DNA from: Acidimangrovimonas sediminis
Lineage (GTDB): Bacteria; Pseudomonadota; Alphaproteobacteria; Rhodobacterales; Rhodobacteraceae
Length of the DNA: 64,000 nucleotides
NCBI RefSeq assembly: GCF_002871005.1
Contig: NZ_PHSN01000001.1
Coordinates: 62,001-126,000, forward strand
Reading direction: 5' to 3'
Made by a program: the position numbers and the translations under genes. Positions 55,760 to 64,000 of the stretch are shown here, piece by piece (position 1 is the first letter of the stretch; the number at the start of each line of letters is the position of its first letter). The notes under the pieces were generated by a model. The model ran no database searches. It saw nothing but the letters and a program-made list of their open reading frames with translations, and was not told the DNA's origin.

Positions 55760-56680
55760 ATGAAAGGGACATGGAAGCTGGCCGGAGCGGCGGCGATGGG
55801 CGTTGCGCTGGCCGCCGCGCCGGCGCTGGCACAGGACAAGGCGCCGCTGAAGATCGGGATGACGTTCCAGGAGATGAACAACCCCTACTTCGTGGCGATG
55901 CGCAAGGCGCTGGAGGCGGCGGCGAAGGAGATCGGGGCGACCGTCATCACGACCGACGCCAACCACGACATCGCCAAGCAGACCTCGGACGTCGAGGACA
56001 TGCTGCAGAAGGGGATCAACATCCTGCTGGTCAACCCGACCGATTCCACCGGCATCGAGAGCGCGGTGAAGGCGGCCAAGGACAAGGGCGTGATCGTGGT
56101 CGCGGTGGACGCCAACGCCAAGGGCCCGGTCGACACCTTCGTCGGCTCGAAGAACCGCGACGCGGGGTTCGAATCCTGCACCTACCTGGGCAAGACGCTG
56201 GGCGGCAAGGGCGAGGTCGCGATCCTCGACGGGATCCCGGTCGTGCCGATCCTCGAACGGGTCGAGGGCTGCAAGGCGGCGCTGAAGAAATTCCCCGACA
56301 TCAAGCTGGTGGACACCCAGAACGGCAAGCAGGACCGGTCGATCGCGCTCGGCGTGACCGAGAACATGATCCAGGCCCATCCGAACCTGAACGGGATCTT
56401 CTCGGTCAACGACGGCGGTGCGATGGGCTCGCTCGCCGCGATCCAGGAAAGCGGCAAGGACATCAAGCTGGTGTCCGTCGATGGCGCGCCCGAGGCGGTG
56501 AAGGCGATCCAGAAGGGCGGGCCGTTCATCGAGACCACGGCGCAATACCCTGCCGACATGGTACGGATCGCGCTCGGCCTCGCGATGTCGATCCACTGGG
56601 GCGCCAAGGCGGTGCCGAAGTCGGTGCCGATCGAGGTGAAGGTCGTCGACAAGTCGAACGCCGCCGATTTCCACTGGTAA
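55760..56680 (+). CDS. Sugar ABC binding protein, RbsB type
   Basis: A 306-residue periplasmic type I binding protein with a Sec signal (about 1-24, ALA|QDK). Ribose-family parts are [48 protein letters not shown] and [17 protein letters not shown]. It has a good ribosome binding site (GGGAGGA). It works with the RbsA- and RbsC-type genes downstream. The next catabolic gene is ribitol dehydrogenase, so ribitol or a related pentitol is a reasonable ligand. Confidence 0.9.
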   Translation: MKGTWKLAGAAAMGVALAAAPALAQDKAPLKIGMTFQEMNNPYFVAMRKALEAAAKEIGATVITTDANHDIAKQTSDVEDMLQKGINILLVNPTDSTGIESAVKAAKDKGVIVVAVDANAKGPVDTFVGSKNRDAGFESCTYLGKTLGGKGEVAILDGIPVVPILERVEGCKAALKKFPDIKLVDTQNGKQDRSIALGVTENMIQAHPNLNGIFSVNDGGAMGSLAAIQESGKDIKLVSVDGAPEAVKAIQKGGPFIETTAQYPADMVRIALGLAMSIHWGAKAVPKSVPIEVKVVDKSNAADFHW

Positions 56681-56689
56681 GCGCGGCCC

Positions 56690-56715
56690 GGGCGCCCGGT
56701 TCGCGCCGGGCGCCC
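56690..56715 (+). other. Stem-loop after the RbsB-type gene
   Basis: GGGCGCCCGG (56690-56699), loop TTCGCG, CCGGGCGCCC (56706-56715): ten perfect pairs. It begins ten bases after the stop codon and lacks a U-tract, consistent with a protective 3' stem-loop that boosts binding-protein yield. Confidence 0.6.
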
Positions 56716-56748
56716 CCATCACGACACGCCGGCCACGGAGGGACGGAA

Positions 56749-58266
56749 ATGCTGGAACTCAGGGGGATCGAGAAAAGCTTCGTCGGCGTGCGGGTGCTGC
56801 ACGGCGTCGATCTGGAGGTGCGCGCGGGCGAGGTGCACGCGCTTCTGGGCGAGAACGGCGCCGGCAAGTCGACGCTGATGAAGATCCTGTGCGGGATCCT
56901 GCGTGCCGACGCGGGCACGATCCGGGTCGACGGGACAGAGCGCCACTTTGCCGATTACGACGCGGCGATCGAGGCGGGGATCGGCATCGTGTTCCAGGAA
57001 TTCAGCCTCGTGCCCTATCTGAACGCGGTCGAGAACATCTTTCTCTCGCGCGAGATCCGGGGCCGTTTCGGCCTGATGCGACGGCGCGAGATGAAGGCGC
57101 GGGCGCGTGCCATCCTCGACCGGCTGGGCATCGACATGCCGCTTGACGTGCCAGTCGGGCGGCTGTCGGTGGCCGAGCAGCAATTCGTCGAGATTGCCAA
57201 GGCGCTGGCGCTGGACGCGCGTCTTCTGGTGCTGGACGAACCCACCGCGACCCTGACGCCCGCGGAGGTGGAGCACCTCTTCAAGGTGATGCGCGAACTG
57301 CGCCGAAACGGCGTGGCGATCATCTTCATCTCGCACCACCTCGAAGAGATCTTCGAGATCTGCGACCGCATCACCGTGCTGCGTGACGGAGCCTTCGTGG
57401 GGCTGCGCGAGACCGCGGAGGTCGATATCGACACGCTGGTCGAGATGATGGTGGGCCGGCGGATCGAGAACAGCTTTCCCGCCCGGGGCGAGGTTTCGCA
57501 GGAGGCGCGCAAGGTGCTCGAGGTGCCGCGCGTGCAGTTGCGCAAGGGCGGGCCCGTCTCGTCCTTCCATCTGCGCGCGGGCGAGATCCTGGGCTTCGCG
57601 GGTCTCGTGGGTTCGGGCCGATCCGAGACCGCGCTGTCGATCCTTGGCGCCTACCCGGCGGCGGCCTGCGAGGTGCGGATCGACGGCGCCGAGGTGCGGC
57701 TGCGCGACCCGGCCGAGGGGCTGGCGCGCGGCATCGGCATGCTGCCCGAAAGCCGCAAGGAGCAGGGGCTGATCACCTCCTTCTCGGTGATGCAGAACAT
57801 CTCGCTCAACAATTATCGCAAGTACCGCCGGTCGAACGGCCTCATCGACCGGAAGAAGGAGCTTGCCTGCACGAAGGACGTGATGGCGCGGGTGGGCGTC
57901 AAGGCCTCGGGGCCGGAGGCGCGGGTCGACACGCTGTCGGGCGGCAACCAGCAGAAGGTAGTGATCGCGCGGTGGTTGAACCACGACACGCGGGTCCTGA
58001 TCTTCGACGAGCCCACCCGCGGGATCGACGTCGGCGCCAAGGCCGAGATCTACCAGCTCATGCGCGAATTCACCGCGCAGGGCTTCGCCATCATCATGAT
58101 CTCGTCCGAACTGCCCGAGATCATCGGGATGTCGGACCGGGTCTGCGTGTTCCGCTCCGGCGGGATCGTGGCGACGGTCGAGGGGGCGCGGATCAATTCC
58201 GAGGACATCATGACACAGGCGACGACCGGAAAGGTCGAGACGGGGAGGATGGATCATGTCGCATGA
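56749..58266 (+). CDS. Sugar ABC ATPase, RbsA type
   Basis: A 505-residue double ATPase; the ATG at 56749 has GGAGGG upstream. Domain 1 has [36 protein letters not shown] and [11 protein letters not shown]. Domain 2 has the degenerate P-loop [39 protein letters not shown] and MISSELPEI, all normal for the RbsA/MglA class. It overlaps the permease gene by 11 bases. Confidence 0.93.
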   Translation: MLELRGIEKSFVGVRVLHGVDLEVRAGEVHALLGENGAGKSTLMKILCGILRADAGTIRVDGTERHFADYDAAIEAGIGIVFQEFSLVPYLNAVENIFLSREIRGRFGLMRRREMKARARAILDRLGIDMPLDVPVGRLSVAEQQFVEIAKALALDARLLVLDEPTATLTPAEVEHLFKVMRELRRNGVAIIFISHHLEEIFEICDRITVLRDGAFVGLRETAEVDIDTLVEMMVGRRIENSFPARGEVSQEARKVLEVPRVQLRKGGPVSSFHLRAGEILGFAGLVGSGRSETALSILGAYPAAACEVRIDGAEVRLRDPAEGLARGIGMLPESRKEQGLITSFSVMQNISLNNYRKYRRSNGLIDRKKELACTKDVMARVGVKASGPEARVDTLSGGNQQKVVIARWLNHDTRVLIFDEPTRGIDVGAKAEIYQLMREFTAQGFAIIMISSELPEIIGMSDRVCVFRSGGIVATVEGARINSEDIMTQATTGKVETGRMDHVA

Positions 58267-59254
58267 GGCGAACGACGCGGCGGCGGTGAAGCGGTCCGGC
58301 GGCAGCGGGCTGAGCGGACGGGTCAGCCTGTCGTGGCTGATCCACTCGCCGCTGGCGCTGCCGCTGGCGGGGCTGATCGCGGTCTCGGTCCTGATGGGGA
58401 TCGCCAGCGACAATTTCTTTACCGTCTCGAATATCTTCAACGTGCTGCGGCAGGTGTCGATCGTCGGCATCCTTGCCGTGGGGATGACCTTCGTCATCCT
58501 GACCGGCGGGATCGACCTGTCGGTCGGCGCGGTGATGGCGCTGGCCGGCACGATCAGCGCGGGGCTGATGGCGAACATGGGCCTGCCCGGGCCGCTGGGC
58601 CTGCTGGCGGGCCTGGGCATCGGGGTGCTGTTCGGGCTTTTCAACGGGGCGCTGGTGGCCTGGGGCAAGATGCCCGCGATCATCGTCACGCTGGCCACCA
58701 TGGGCGTCGCGCGGGGCCTCGGGCTCATCTACTCCGGCGGCTACCCGATCAGCGGTCTGCCGGACTGGATCTCGTGGTTCGGGATCGGGCGTATCTGGAC
58801 GGTACCGGTGCCGGTCGTCGTGATGCTTGCGATCTACGCGCTGGCCTGGGTGCTGCTGCAGCGCACCGCCTTCGGCCGCCATGTCTATGCCATCGGGGGC
58901 AACGCCGTCGCGGCGCGGCTCTCGGGGGTCAAGACTCAGCGGGTGACGCTGGCGGTCTACGCGATCTCGGGGCTCACCTCGTCGCTTGCCGCGGTGATCC
59001 TGACCGGCCGGCTGATGAGCGGCCAGCCCAACGCCGGCGTGGGGTTCGAGCTGGACGCCATCGCCTCGGTCGTCCTCGGCGGCACGGCGATCGCCGGCGG
59101 GCGGGGGCTGATCCTCGGCACGCTGATCGGGGCGGTTCTGCTGGGCATCCTCAACAACGGGCTGAACCTGATGGGGATCAACCCCTACCTGCAGGACGTG
59201 ATCAAGGGTCTCATCATCCTGCTGGCGATCTACATCGGGCGCGAGTGGCGCTGA
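58256..59254 (+). CDS. Sugar ABC permease, RbsC type
   Basis: A 332-residue permease with the CUT2 signature [23 protein letters not shown], the [20 protein letters not shown] coupling region and the end [28 protein letters not shown]. It forms the channel for the RbsB-type protein and the RbsA-type ATPase. Confidence 0.93.
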   Translation: MSHEANDAAAVKRSGGSGLSGRVSLSWLIHSPLALPLAGLIAVSVLMGIASDNFFTVSNIFNVLRQVSIVGILAVGMTFVILTGGIDLSVGAVMALAGTISAGLMANMGLPGPLGLLAGLGIGVLFGLFNGALVAWGKMPAIIVTLATMGVARGLGLIYSGGYPISGLPDWISWFGIGRIWTVPVPVVVMLAIYALAWVLLQRTAFGRHVYAIGGNAVAARLSGVKTQRVTLAVYAISGLTSSLAAVILTGRLMSGQPNAGVGFELDAIASVVLGGTAIAGGRGLILGTLIGAVLLGILNNGLNLMGINPYLQDVIKGLIILLAIYIGREWR

Positions 59255-59278
59255 GGCCGGCCCGCGCTTTTCCCTCAT

Positions 59279-59300
59279 CGGGGCCGCCGGGTGGCGGCCC
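59279..59300 (+). other. Stem-loop between RbsC-type gene and ribitol dehydrogenase
   Basis: GGGGCCGCC (59279-59287), GGGT, GGCGGCCCC (59292-59300): nine perfect pairs with a tetraloop, no U-tract. It separates the transport part from the enzyme part of the operon. Confidence 0.5.
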
Positions 59301-59349
59301 CTCAACGGCGCGTCCCGGACGCGGGTTTCCGAACAGAAGGAGCAAGAAC

Positions 59350-60081
59350 ATGGCAAGTTCACTTGAGGGCCGGATCGCGGTCATCACCGGGGCGGCCTCG
59401 GGCATCGGGCTGGCGACGACGAAGGCGCTTCTCGCCGGTGGGGCGACGGTGGTGATGGTCGACTGGAACGCGGCCGAGCTGGAGAAGCTGACGGCCGGGC
59501 TGGGCGATCGGGCGGTGGCACAGGTGACCAACCTGATCGATCCGGAAAGCTGCGGCCGGATGATCCCCGAGATCCTGGCCAAGGTCGACCACATCGACAT
59601 CCTCTACTGCAACGCGGGCACCTACATCGGCGGTGACCTGACCGAAACCGACGGCCCCACCATCGACCGTATGCTGACCCTCAACGTCAACGCGGTGATG
59701 AAGAACGTCCGTGACGTGGTACCCCACATGATCGAGCGCGGCACCGGGGACATCGTCGTCACCTGCTCCATCGCCGGGCATTTCCCGACCTACTGGGAAC
59801 CGGTCTATTCCGGCTCCAAATGGGCGATCACCTCCTTCGTGCAGGGTATGCGGCGGCAGATGATCCCGCACGGGGTGCGGGTGGGGCAGGTCTCGCCCGG
59901 GCCGGTGGTCTCGGCCCTTCTGGCCGACTGGCCGGAGGAGAACCTGCGCAAGGCGCGCGAGAGCGGCAGCCTGATCGAACCCGAGGAGGTGGCCGACGCG
60001 GTGGTCTACATGCTGACCCGCTCGCGCAACGTGACGATCCGCGACATGATCGTTTTGCCCACCAACTTCGACCGGGTCTGA
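59350..60081 (+). CDS. rbtD: Ribitol 2-dehydrogenase (SDR family)
   Basis: A 243-residue short-chain dehydrogenase with cofactor motif TGAASGIG, catalytic S in CSIAGH and Y-x-x-x-K in YSGSK. It matches Klebsiella ribitol dehydrogenase in several distinctive blocks: CNAGTYIGG, WEPVYSGSKWAI, GVRVGQVSPGPVVSALLADWP and MLTRSRNVTIRDMIVLP. It oxidises ribitol to D-ribulose with NAD. The ribosome binding site AGGAG is clear. It follows the RbsABC-type transporter, which therefore may import a pentitol. No ribulokinase is visible within the window. Confidence 0.88.
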   Translation: MASSLEGRIAVITGAASGIGLATTKALLAGGATVVMVDWNAAELEKLTAGLGDRAVAQVTNLIDPESCGRMIPEILAKVDHIDILYCNAGTYIGGDLTETDGPTIDRMLTLNVNAVMKNVRDVVPHMIERGTGDIVVTCSIAGHFPTYWEPVYSGSKWAITSFVQGMRRQMIPHGVRVGQVSPGPVVSALLADWPEENLRKARESGSLIEPEEVADAVVYMLTRSRNVTIRDMIVLPTNFDRV

Positions 60082-60127
60082 AGGTGACGGGTCTGGGGTG
60101 GCGGGCCTAGGAAGGGGAGGCATCAAG

Positions 60128-60853
60128 ATGCAGTTTTCAGGCAAATCCGTGGTCATCACCGGCGCGGGCAAGGGCATCGGCCGGGCCTGCGCCGAGGTGA
60201 TGGCCGCGCGGGGCGCCGAGGTGGTGGCGCTCAGCCGCACCCAGGCCGATCTCGACGCGCTGGCGGCCGAGTTGGGGGCGCGGACGATCCGCGTCGACCT
60301 GGCGGATCCTGCGGCGGCCCGGGCGGCGATGGCCGAGGCGGGCGCCTGCGACTACCTGGTCAACAGCGCGGGGACAAACGTGCTGGAAAGCGTGCTCGAC
60401 ATGACCGAGGCGGGCTATGATGCGGTGCTGGGCATCAACCTGCGCGCCGCCCTGATCTGCTGCCAGGAATTCGCCAGGGCCCGGATCTCGGCGGGCGGCG
60501 GGGGGGCGATCGTCAACATCACCTCGATCGCAGGGCACCGCGGCTTTCCCGATCACCTGTGCTACGCCGCCTCCAAGGCGGGGCTGGAGGGGGCCACGCG
60601 TGTGATGGCGAAGGAGTTGGGCCCGCATGGCATCCGCGTCAACGCGGTGGCGCCGACCATAACCCTGACGGAACTGGCGGCGGTGGCGTGGAGCGACCCG
60701 GCCAAGAGCACGCCGATGCGGGTGCGCCATCCGCTCGACCGCTTCGCCGAAGCCGCCGAGGTGGCCGAAGCCATCGCCATGCTGCTGTCGGCGGACGCGG
60801 CCATGGTCACCGGCGCGGTGCTTCCGGTCGACGGCGGATTCCTCGCCGTCTGA
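60128..60853 (+). CDS. L-xylulose reductase-like SDR (DCXR type)
   Basis: A 241-residue short-chain dehydrogenase close to dicarbonyl/L-xylulose reductase. Evidence is TGAGKGIGRACAEV, ALSRTQADLDAL, NSAGTNVLESVLDMT, Y-x-x-x-K in YAASK, ELGPHGIRVNAVAPT and the end PVDGGFLAV. It would interconvert a pentulose and a pentitol (for example L-xylulose and xylitol) with NAD(P)H. It is 46 bases after rbtD with GGGGAGG upstream. Confidence 0.85.
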   Translation: MQFSGKSVVITGAGKGIGRACAEVMAARGAEVVALSRTQADLDALAAELGARTIRVDLADPAAARAAMAEAGACDYLVNSAGTNVLESVLDMTEAGYDAVLGINLRAALICCQEFARARISAGGGGAIVNITSIAGHRGFPDHLCYAASKAGLEGATRVMAKELGPHGIRVNAVAPTITLTELAAVAWSDPAKSTPMRVRHPLDRFAEAAEVAEAIAMLLSADAAMVTGAVLPVDGGFLAV

Positions 60854-60976
60854 GTGGGGGCTCAGCCCGCCCCCTGCGATACCGATCATCATGCACTCGG
60901 TGCCAGCAGGCGCCCGTTTCCCCCCCCGGTCTCCGGGCCGGGGCCGAAACTTTGCAACCTTGGCGGTCGTTCCTGC

Positions 60977-61005
60977 TTTACAAAGATAATAAAGTAATAC
61001 TTAAT
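60977..61005 (+). promoter_or_regulatory. Candidate internal promoter for the ytfQRT genes
   Basis: TTTACA (60977-60982), 17 bases, CTTAAT (61000-61005), within an AT-rich patch containing CTTTA...TAAAG repeats. It lies 38 bases before the ytfQ ATG, in a 189-base gap, so the second transporter may be expressed separately. Confidence 0.5.
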
Positions 61006-61042
61006 GAAGGCCGGTTGGAGGACCGAGTCTAGGGAGGACATC

Positions 61043-61993
61043 ATGAAAATACTCAAGACGCTGTTGATCAGCGCGGCCGTTCTGCTGCCCGCATCCGCCA
61101 TGGCCAAGACCGTGGGCTTTTCGCAGATCGGATCGGAATCCGGCTGGCGCGCGGCCGAGACGGCGGTGACCAAGTCGGATGCCAAGAAGGAAGGCGTCAC
61201 GCTGAAATTCGCGGATGCCCAGCAGAAGCAGGAAAACCAGATCAAGGCGATCCGCGGCTTCATCGCGCAGGGCGTCGACGCGATCTTCCTCGCGCCGGTC
61301 GTGGCCACCGGCTGGGACGAGGTGCTGGGCGAGGCGAAGGACGCCGACATCCCGGTGATCCTGCTCGACCGCAAGGTCGACGCGCCGAAGGACCTGTACA
61401 TGACCGCCGTCACCTCGGACACGGTGCACGAGGGAGAGGTCGCGGGCGACTGGCTGAAGAAGGCCGTGGGCGGCAAGCCCTGCAAGGTGGTGGAGCTTCA
61501 GGGCACCACCGGCGCCTCGGTCACCATCGACCGCAAGAAGGGTTTTGCCGAGGCGATCGCGGATGCGTCCAACATCAAGATCATCCGCAGCCAGACCGGC
61601 GATTTCACCCGCGCGCAGGGCAAGATCGTGATGGAAAGCTTCCTCAAGGCCGAGGATGGCGGCAAGGACATCTGCGCGCTTTACGCCCATAACGACGACA
61701 TGGCGCTGGGGGCGATCCAGGCGATCAAGGAAGCCGGGCTGAAGCCGGGCAAGGACATCAAGATCGTCTCGGTCGACTCGGTCCCCGACATGCACCTTGC
61801 CATCGCCCACGGTGAATCGAACGCCACGGTGGAGCTGACGCCCGACATGGCCGGGCCGGCCTTCGAGGCGCTCAAGGCCTACTGGAAGGACGGCACCATG
61901 CCGCCGAAGTGGATCCAGACGAAATCCACCCTCTACACCCAGGACAGCGACAACATGGCCGCCTACGAGCGCAAGAAGGACCTGGGCTACTGA
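61043..61993 (+). CDS. ytfQ: Sugar-binding protein YtfQ
   Basis: A 316-residue periplasmic binding protein with a Sec signal (1-20, AMA|KTV). It is very close to E. coli YtfQ along its length: VGFSQIGSESGWRAAET, QQKQENQIKAIRGFIAQGVDAIF, ELQGTTGASVTIDRKKGFAEAI, YAHNDDMALGAIQAIKEAGLKPGKD. YtfQ binds galactofuranose and related sugars; here the neighbours suggest a pentose or polyol. The start at 61043 has GGGAGG. The earlier in-frame ATG (61004) lies in the promoter patch. Confidence 0.92.
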   Translation: MKILKTLLISAAVLLPASAMAKTVGFSQIGSESGWRAAETAVTKSDAKKEGVTLKFADAQQKQENQIKAIRGFIAQGVDAIFLAPVVATGWDEVLGEAKDADIPVILLDRKVDAPKDLYMTAVTSDTVHEGEVAGDWLKKAVGGKPCKVVELQGTTGASVTIDRKKGFAEAIADASNIKIIRSQTGDFTRAQGKIVMESFLKAEDGGKDICALYAHNDDMALGAIQAIKEAGLKPGKDIKIVSVDSVPDMHLAIAHGESNATVELTPDMAGPAFEALKAYWKDGTMPPKWIQTKSTLYTQDSDNMAAYERKKDLGY

Positions 61994-62000
61994 TCCCCTC

Positions 62001-62025
62001 GCCGGGCGCACCAGCTGCGCCCGGC
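62001..62025 (+). other. Stem-loop after ytfQ
   Basis: GCCGGGCGCA (62001-62010), CCAGC, TGCGCCCGGC (62016-62025): ten perfect pairs, seven bases past the stop codon, no U-tract. Confidence 0.6.
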
Positions 62026-62072
62026 CTTCCGGCATGGGGCCGGACGGGCCAGGGTTCACGAAGGGGGACATC

Positions 62073-63599
62073 ATGCAGACGGACACGCGGCCCGTGCTTC
62101 ACGCCACGGGCATTTCCAAGTTCTTTCCCGGGGTGATCGCCCTCGACGACGTCGAGCTGGCACTTTATCCCGGCGAGGTGCACGCGCTGCTGGGCGAGAA
62201 CGGCGCGGGCAAGTCGACGCTGATCAAGTGCCTGACCGGCGCCTACGGGCGCGACGGCGGCACGATCACGCTCGACGGGCAGGAGATCGACCCGCGCGAC
62301 CCGCTATCGAGCCAGGAAGCGGGCATCGGCACGGTCTACCAGGAGGTGAACCTGTTGCCGAACCTCTCGGTTGCCGAGAACCTTTTCCTCGGGCGCCAGC
62401 CGCGTCGCTTCGGCATGATCGACCAGCGTCGGATGGTGCGCGACGCCCGCGGGATCCTGTCCGAATACGGGCTGGAGGTCGACCCGGCGCGGCTGTTGTC
62501 GAGCTATTCCATCGCCGTGCAGCAGATCGTGGCGATCGCCCGCGCGGTGGAGCTTTCGGGTAAGGTGCTGATCCTCGATGAACCCACGGCCAGCCTCGAC
62601 CGCGACGAGGTCCAGCTGATGTTCTCGGTGATCCGCCGGCTGACGGCGCGGGGCCTCGCCGTGGTCTTCATCACCCATTTCCTCGATCAGGTGCAGGAGA
62701 TCTGCGACCGCGCCACGATCCTGCGCAACGGTCGCGTCGTCGGCACGCTGAAGCTGGCCGAGGCCTCGCGCACCGACATCGTGACCATGATGCTGGGCCG
62801 TCAGCTGGAGGAGGTGACCCGCCATCCCGACCGCGGCGTTCCGGGCGAGGTGCTCTTGTCGCTCAGGGGCTTCGGCCGCCGCGGCGCGATCGAACCTTTC
62901 GACATGGACCTGCGCGAAGGCGAGGTGGTGGGGCTTGCGGGCCTCTTGGGATCGGGCCGCAGCGAGACCTGCAACGCGGTCTTCGGGGCCGACCCCGCCG
63001 ACCGGGGCGAGGCCCGGCTGCGCGGCGCGCCCCTGGGCCTTTCGAACCCGCGCGCCGCGATCCGGCAGCGCTTCGCGCTGTGTCCCGAGGACCGCAAGAC
63101 CGACGGTATCGTCGGTGAGCTGTCGGTGCGTGAGAACATCATCCTGTCGCTGCAGGCACGCCAGGGCTGGTTCCGCCCGCTGCCGCGCGCCCGGATCGAG
63201 GCGATCGCCGAGCATTACGTCAAGGCGCTCGACATCCGGCTGGCCAGCCTCGACACGCCGATCCGCCTGTTGTCGGGCGGCAACCAGCAGAAGGCGCTGC
63301 TGGCACGGTGGCTGGCGACCGACCCGGCGCTTCTGATCCTCGACGAGCCGACGCGCGGCATCGACGTCGGCGCGCATGCCGAGATCATCGCGCTGATAGA
63401 GCGGCTCCGGGCCGATGGCATGGCGCTTCTGGTCGCCTCGTCCGAGATGGAGGAACTGGTCGCCTATTCCACCCGCATCGTGGTGCTGCGCGACCGCCGG
63501 CAGGTGGGCGAGCTGGCGGGCGGCGAGATCTCTCCCGCCGCCATCGTGCGCGCGATCGCGGCCGAAGAGGGCGCGGCGAAAGAGGAGGTGCTGGCATGA
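62073..63599 (+). CDS. ytfR: Sugar ABC ATPase YtfR
   Basis: A 508-residue double ATPase. The ATG at 62073 (MQTDTRPVLHATG) has GGGGGA upstream. Domain 1 has [27 protein letters not shown] and LDEPTASLDRDE. Domain 2 has [39 protein letters not shown] and VASSEMEELVA. It powers uptake with YtfQ and the YtfT-type permease, whose start overlaps its stop (ATGA). Confidence 0.93.
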   Translation: MQTDTRPVLHATGISKFFPGVIALDDVELALYPGEVHALLGENGAGKSTLIKCLTGAYGRDGGTITLDGQEIDPRDPLSSQEAGIGTVYQEVNLLPNLSVAENLFLGRQPRRFGMIDQRRMVRDARGILSEYGLEVDPARLLSSYSIAVQQIVAIARAVELSGKVLILDEPTASLDRDEVQLMFSVIRRLTARGLAVVFITHFLDQVQEICDRATILRNGRVVGTLKLAEASRTDIVTMMLGRQLEEVTRHPDRGVPGEVLLSLRGFGRRGAIEPFDMDLREGEVVGLAGLLGSGRSETCNAVFGADPADRGEARLRGAPLGLSNPRAAIRQRFALCPEDRKTDGIVGELSVRENIILSLQARQGWFRPLPRARIEAIAEHYVKALDIRLASLDTPIRLLSGGNQQKALLARWLATDPALLILDEPTRGIDVGAHAEIIALIERLRADGMALLVASSEMEELVAYSTRIVVLRDRRQVGELAGGEISPAAIVRAIAAEEGAAKEEVLA

Positions 63600-64000
63600 T
63601 CCTGACGACACTTCGCCGGGTGGCGCCACAGCTGATCATCCTCGCGCTGGTGCTGCTTCTGAACTTCGCGATGTTCCCCGGGTTCTTCCGGGTCGAGATG
63701 CATAACGGCCGGCTGTTCGGCAACCTGATCGATGTGCTCAACCGCGGGGCGCCGGTGGCGCTCCTGTCGGTGGGGATGACGCTGGTGATCGCCACCCGGG
63801 GCATCGACCTGTCGGTGGGGGCGGTGATGGCGATTGCCGGGGCGGTCGCGGCCTCGGTCGTGACCGGCGGGTCGGACTGGGTCGTCGCGGTGCTGGCGGC
63901 GCTGGGGGCGGGGGCCCTGTGCGGGCTGTGGAACGGGGTGCTGGTCGCGGTGCTGCGGATTCAGCCGATCGTGGCGACGCTGGTGCTGATGGTCGCGGGG
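63596..64000 (+). CDS. ytfT: Sugar ABC permease, YtfT type (3' end outside window)
   Basis: Only the first 135 codons lie in the window. It begins MILTTLRRVAPQLIILALVLLLNF and contains the CUT2 signature [22 protein letters not shown]. The start overlaps the ytfR stop. A second permease (YtfU/YjfF type) would be expected beyond the window. Confidence 0.9.
   Translation, partial: MILTTLRRVAPQLIILALVLLLNFAMFPGFFRVEMHNGRLFGNLIDVLNRGAPVALLSVGMTLVIATRGIDLSVGAVMAIAGAVAASVVTGGSDWVVAVLAALGAGALCGLWNGVLVAVLRIQPIVATLVLMVAG

Overview
The window is GC-rich chromosomal DNA of an alphaproteobacterium, most likely of the Rhodobacteraceae/Paracoccaceae. The reasons are the NasS/NasT nitrate system, the fused ArsR-ArsC beside an arsJ-associated GAPDH, a methionine synthase split into two proteins, dense ATGA-type gene overlaps, and the large number of ABC and TRAP uptake operons. 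I saw no rRNA, tRNA, CRISPR array, transposase or phage gene. It reads as a stable metabolic region of nutrient-scavenging operons rather than a mobile island.

Layout. 1-8652 (minus): nitrate assimilation. NasT and NasS (ANTAR antiterminator and its sensor) lie upstream of nrtA-nrtB-nrtCD-GAF protein-nirB, and the nrtA leader carries ANTAR-type hairpins plus an intrinsic terminator. 8872-11722: an orphan HWE histidine kinase and a BaiN/HI0933-type flavoprotein. 11954-17008 (plus): a Ugp-like ABC operon ending in a TIM-barrel isomerase. 17024-20222 (minus): arsenate detoxification by the ArsR-ArsC fusion, GAPDH and ArsJ, with a palindromic operator over the first start codon. 20318-22195: a heavy-metal P-type ATPase. 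22321-32265 (minus): a peptide ABC transporter with an MlrC-family protein, two M20 peptidases and an IclR regulator. 32382-34024: the divergent acdR/acdS pair (ACC deaminase).

34222-41594 (plus): an AmiC/AmiR-like sensor and ANTAR pair, a second two-hairpin ANTAR leader with terminator, a nitrilase-fold amidohydrolase and a Liv-type ABC transporter with a LivM-LivG fusion. 41726-48989: a LacI regulator, a TRAP transporter, a VOC protein, a RuBisCO-like protein and a DUF1537-family kinase, which fits catabolism of a branched or oxidised sugar acid. 49101-52879 (minus): split MetH. 53115-54371: an AGE-family sugar isomerase. 54779-64000 (plus): an AraC regulator, an Rbs-like ABC transporter, ribitol dehydrogenase, an L-xylulose-reductase-type SDR, then a YtfQRT-type ABC transporter whose permease runs off the window.

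Two themes stand out. First, two unrelated catabolic operons are each controlled by an ANTAR protein with a recognisable target leader. Second, in six ABC operons a GC-rich stem-loop sits immediately after the binding-protein gene, consistent with post-transcriptional overproduction of the binding protein.
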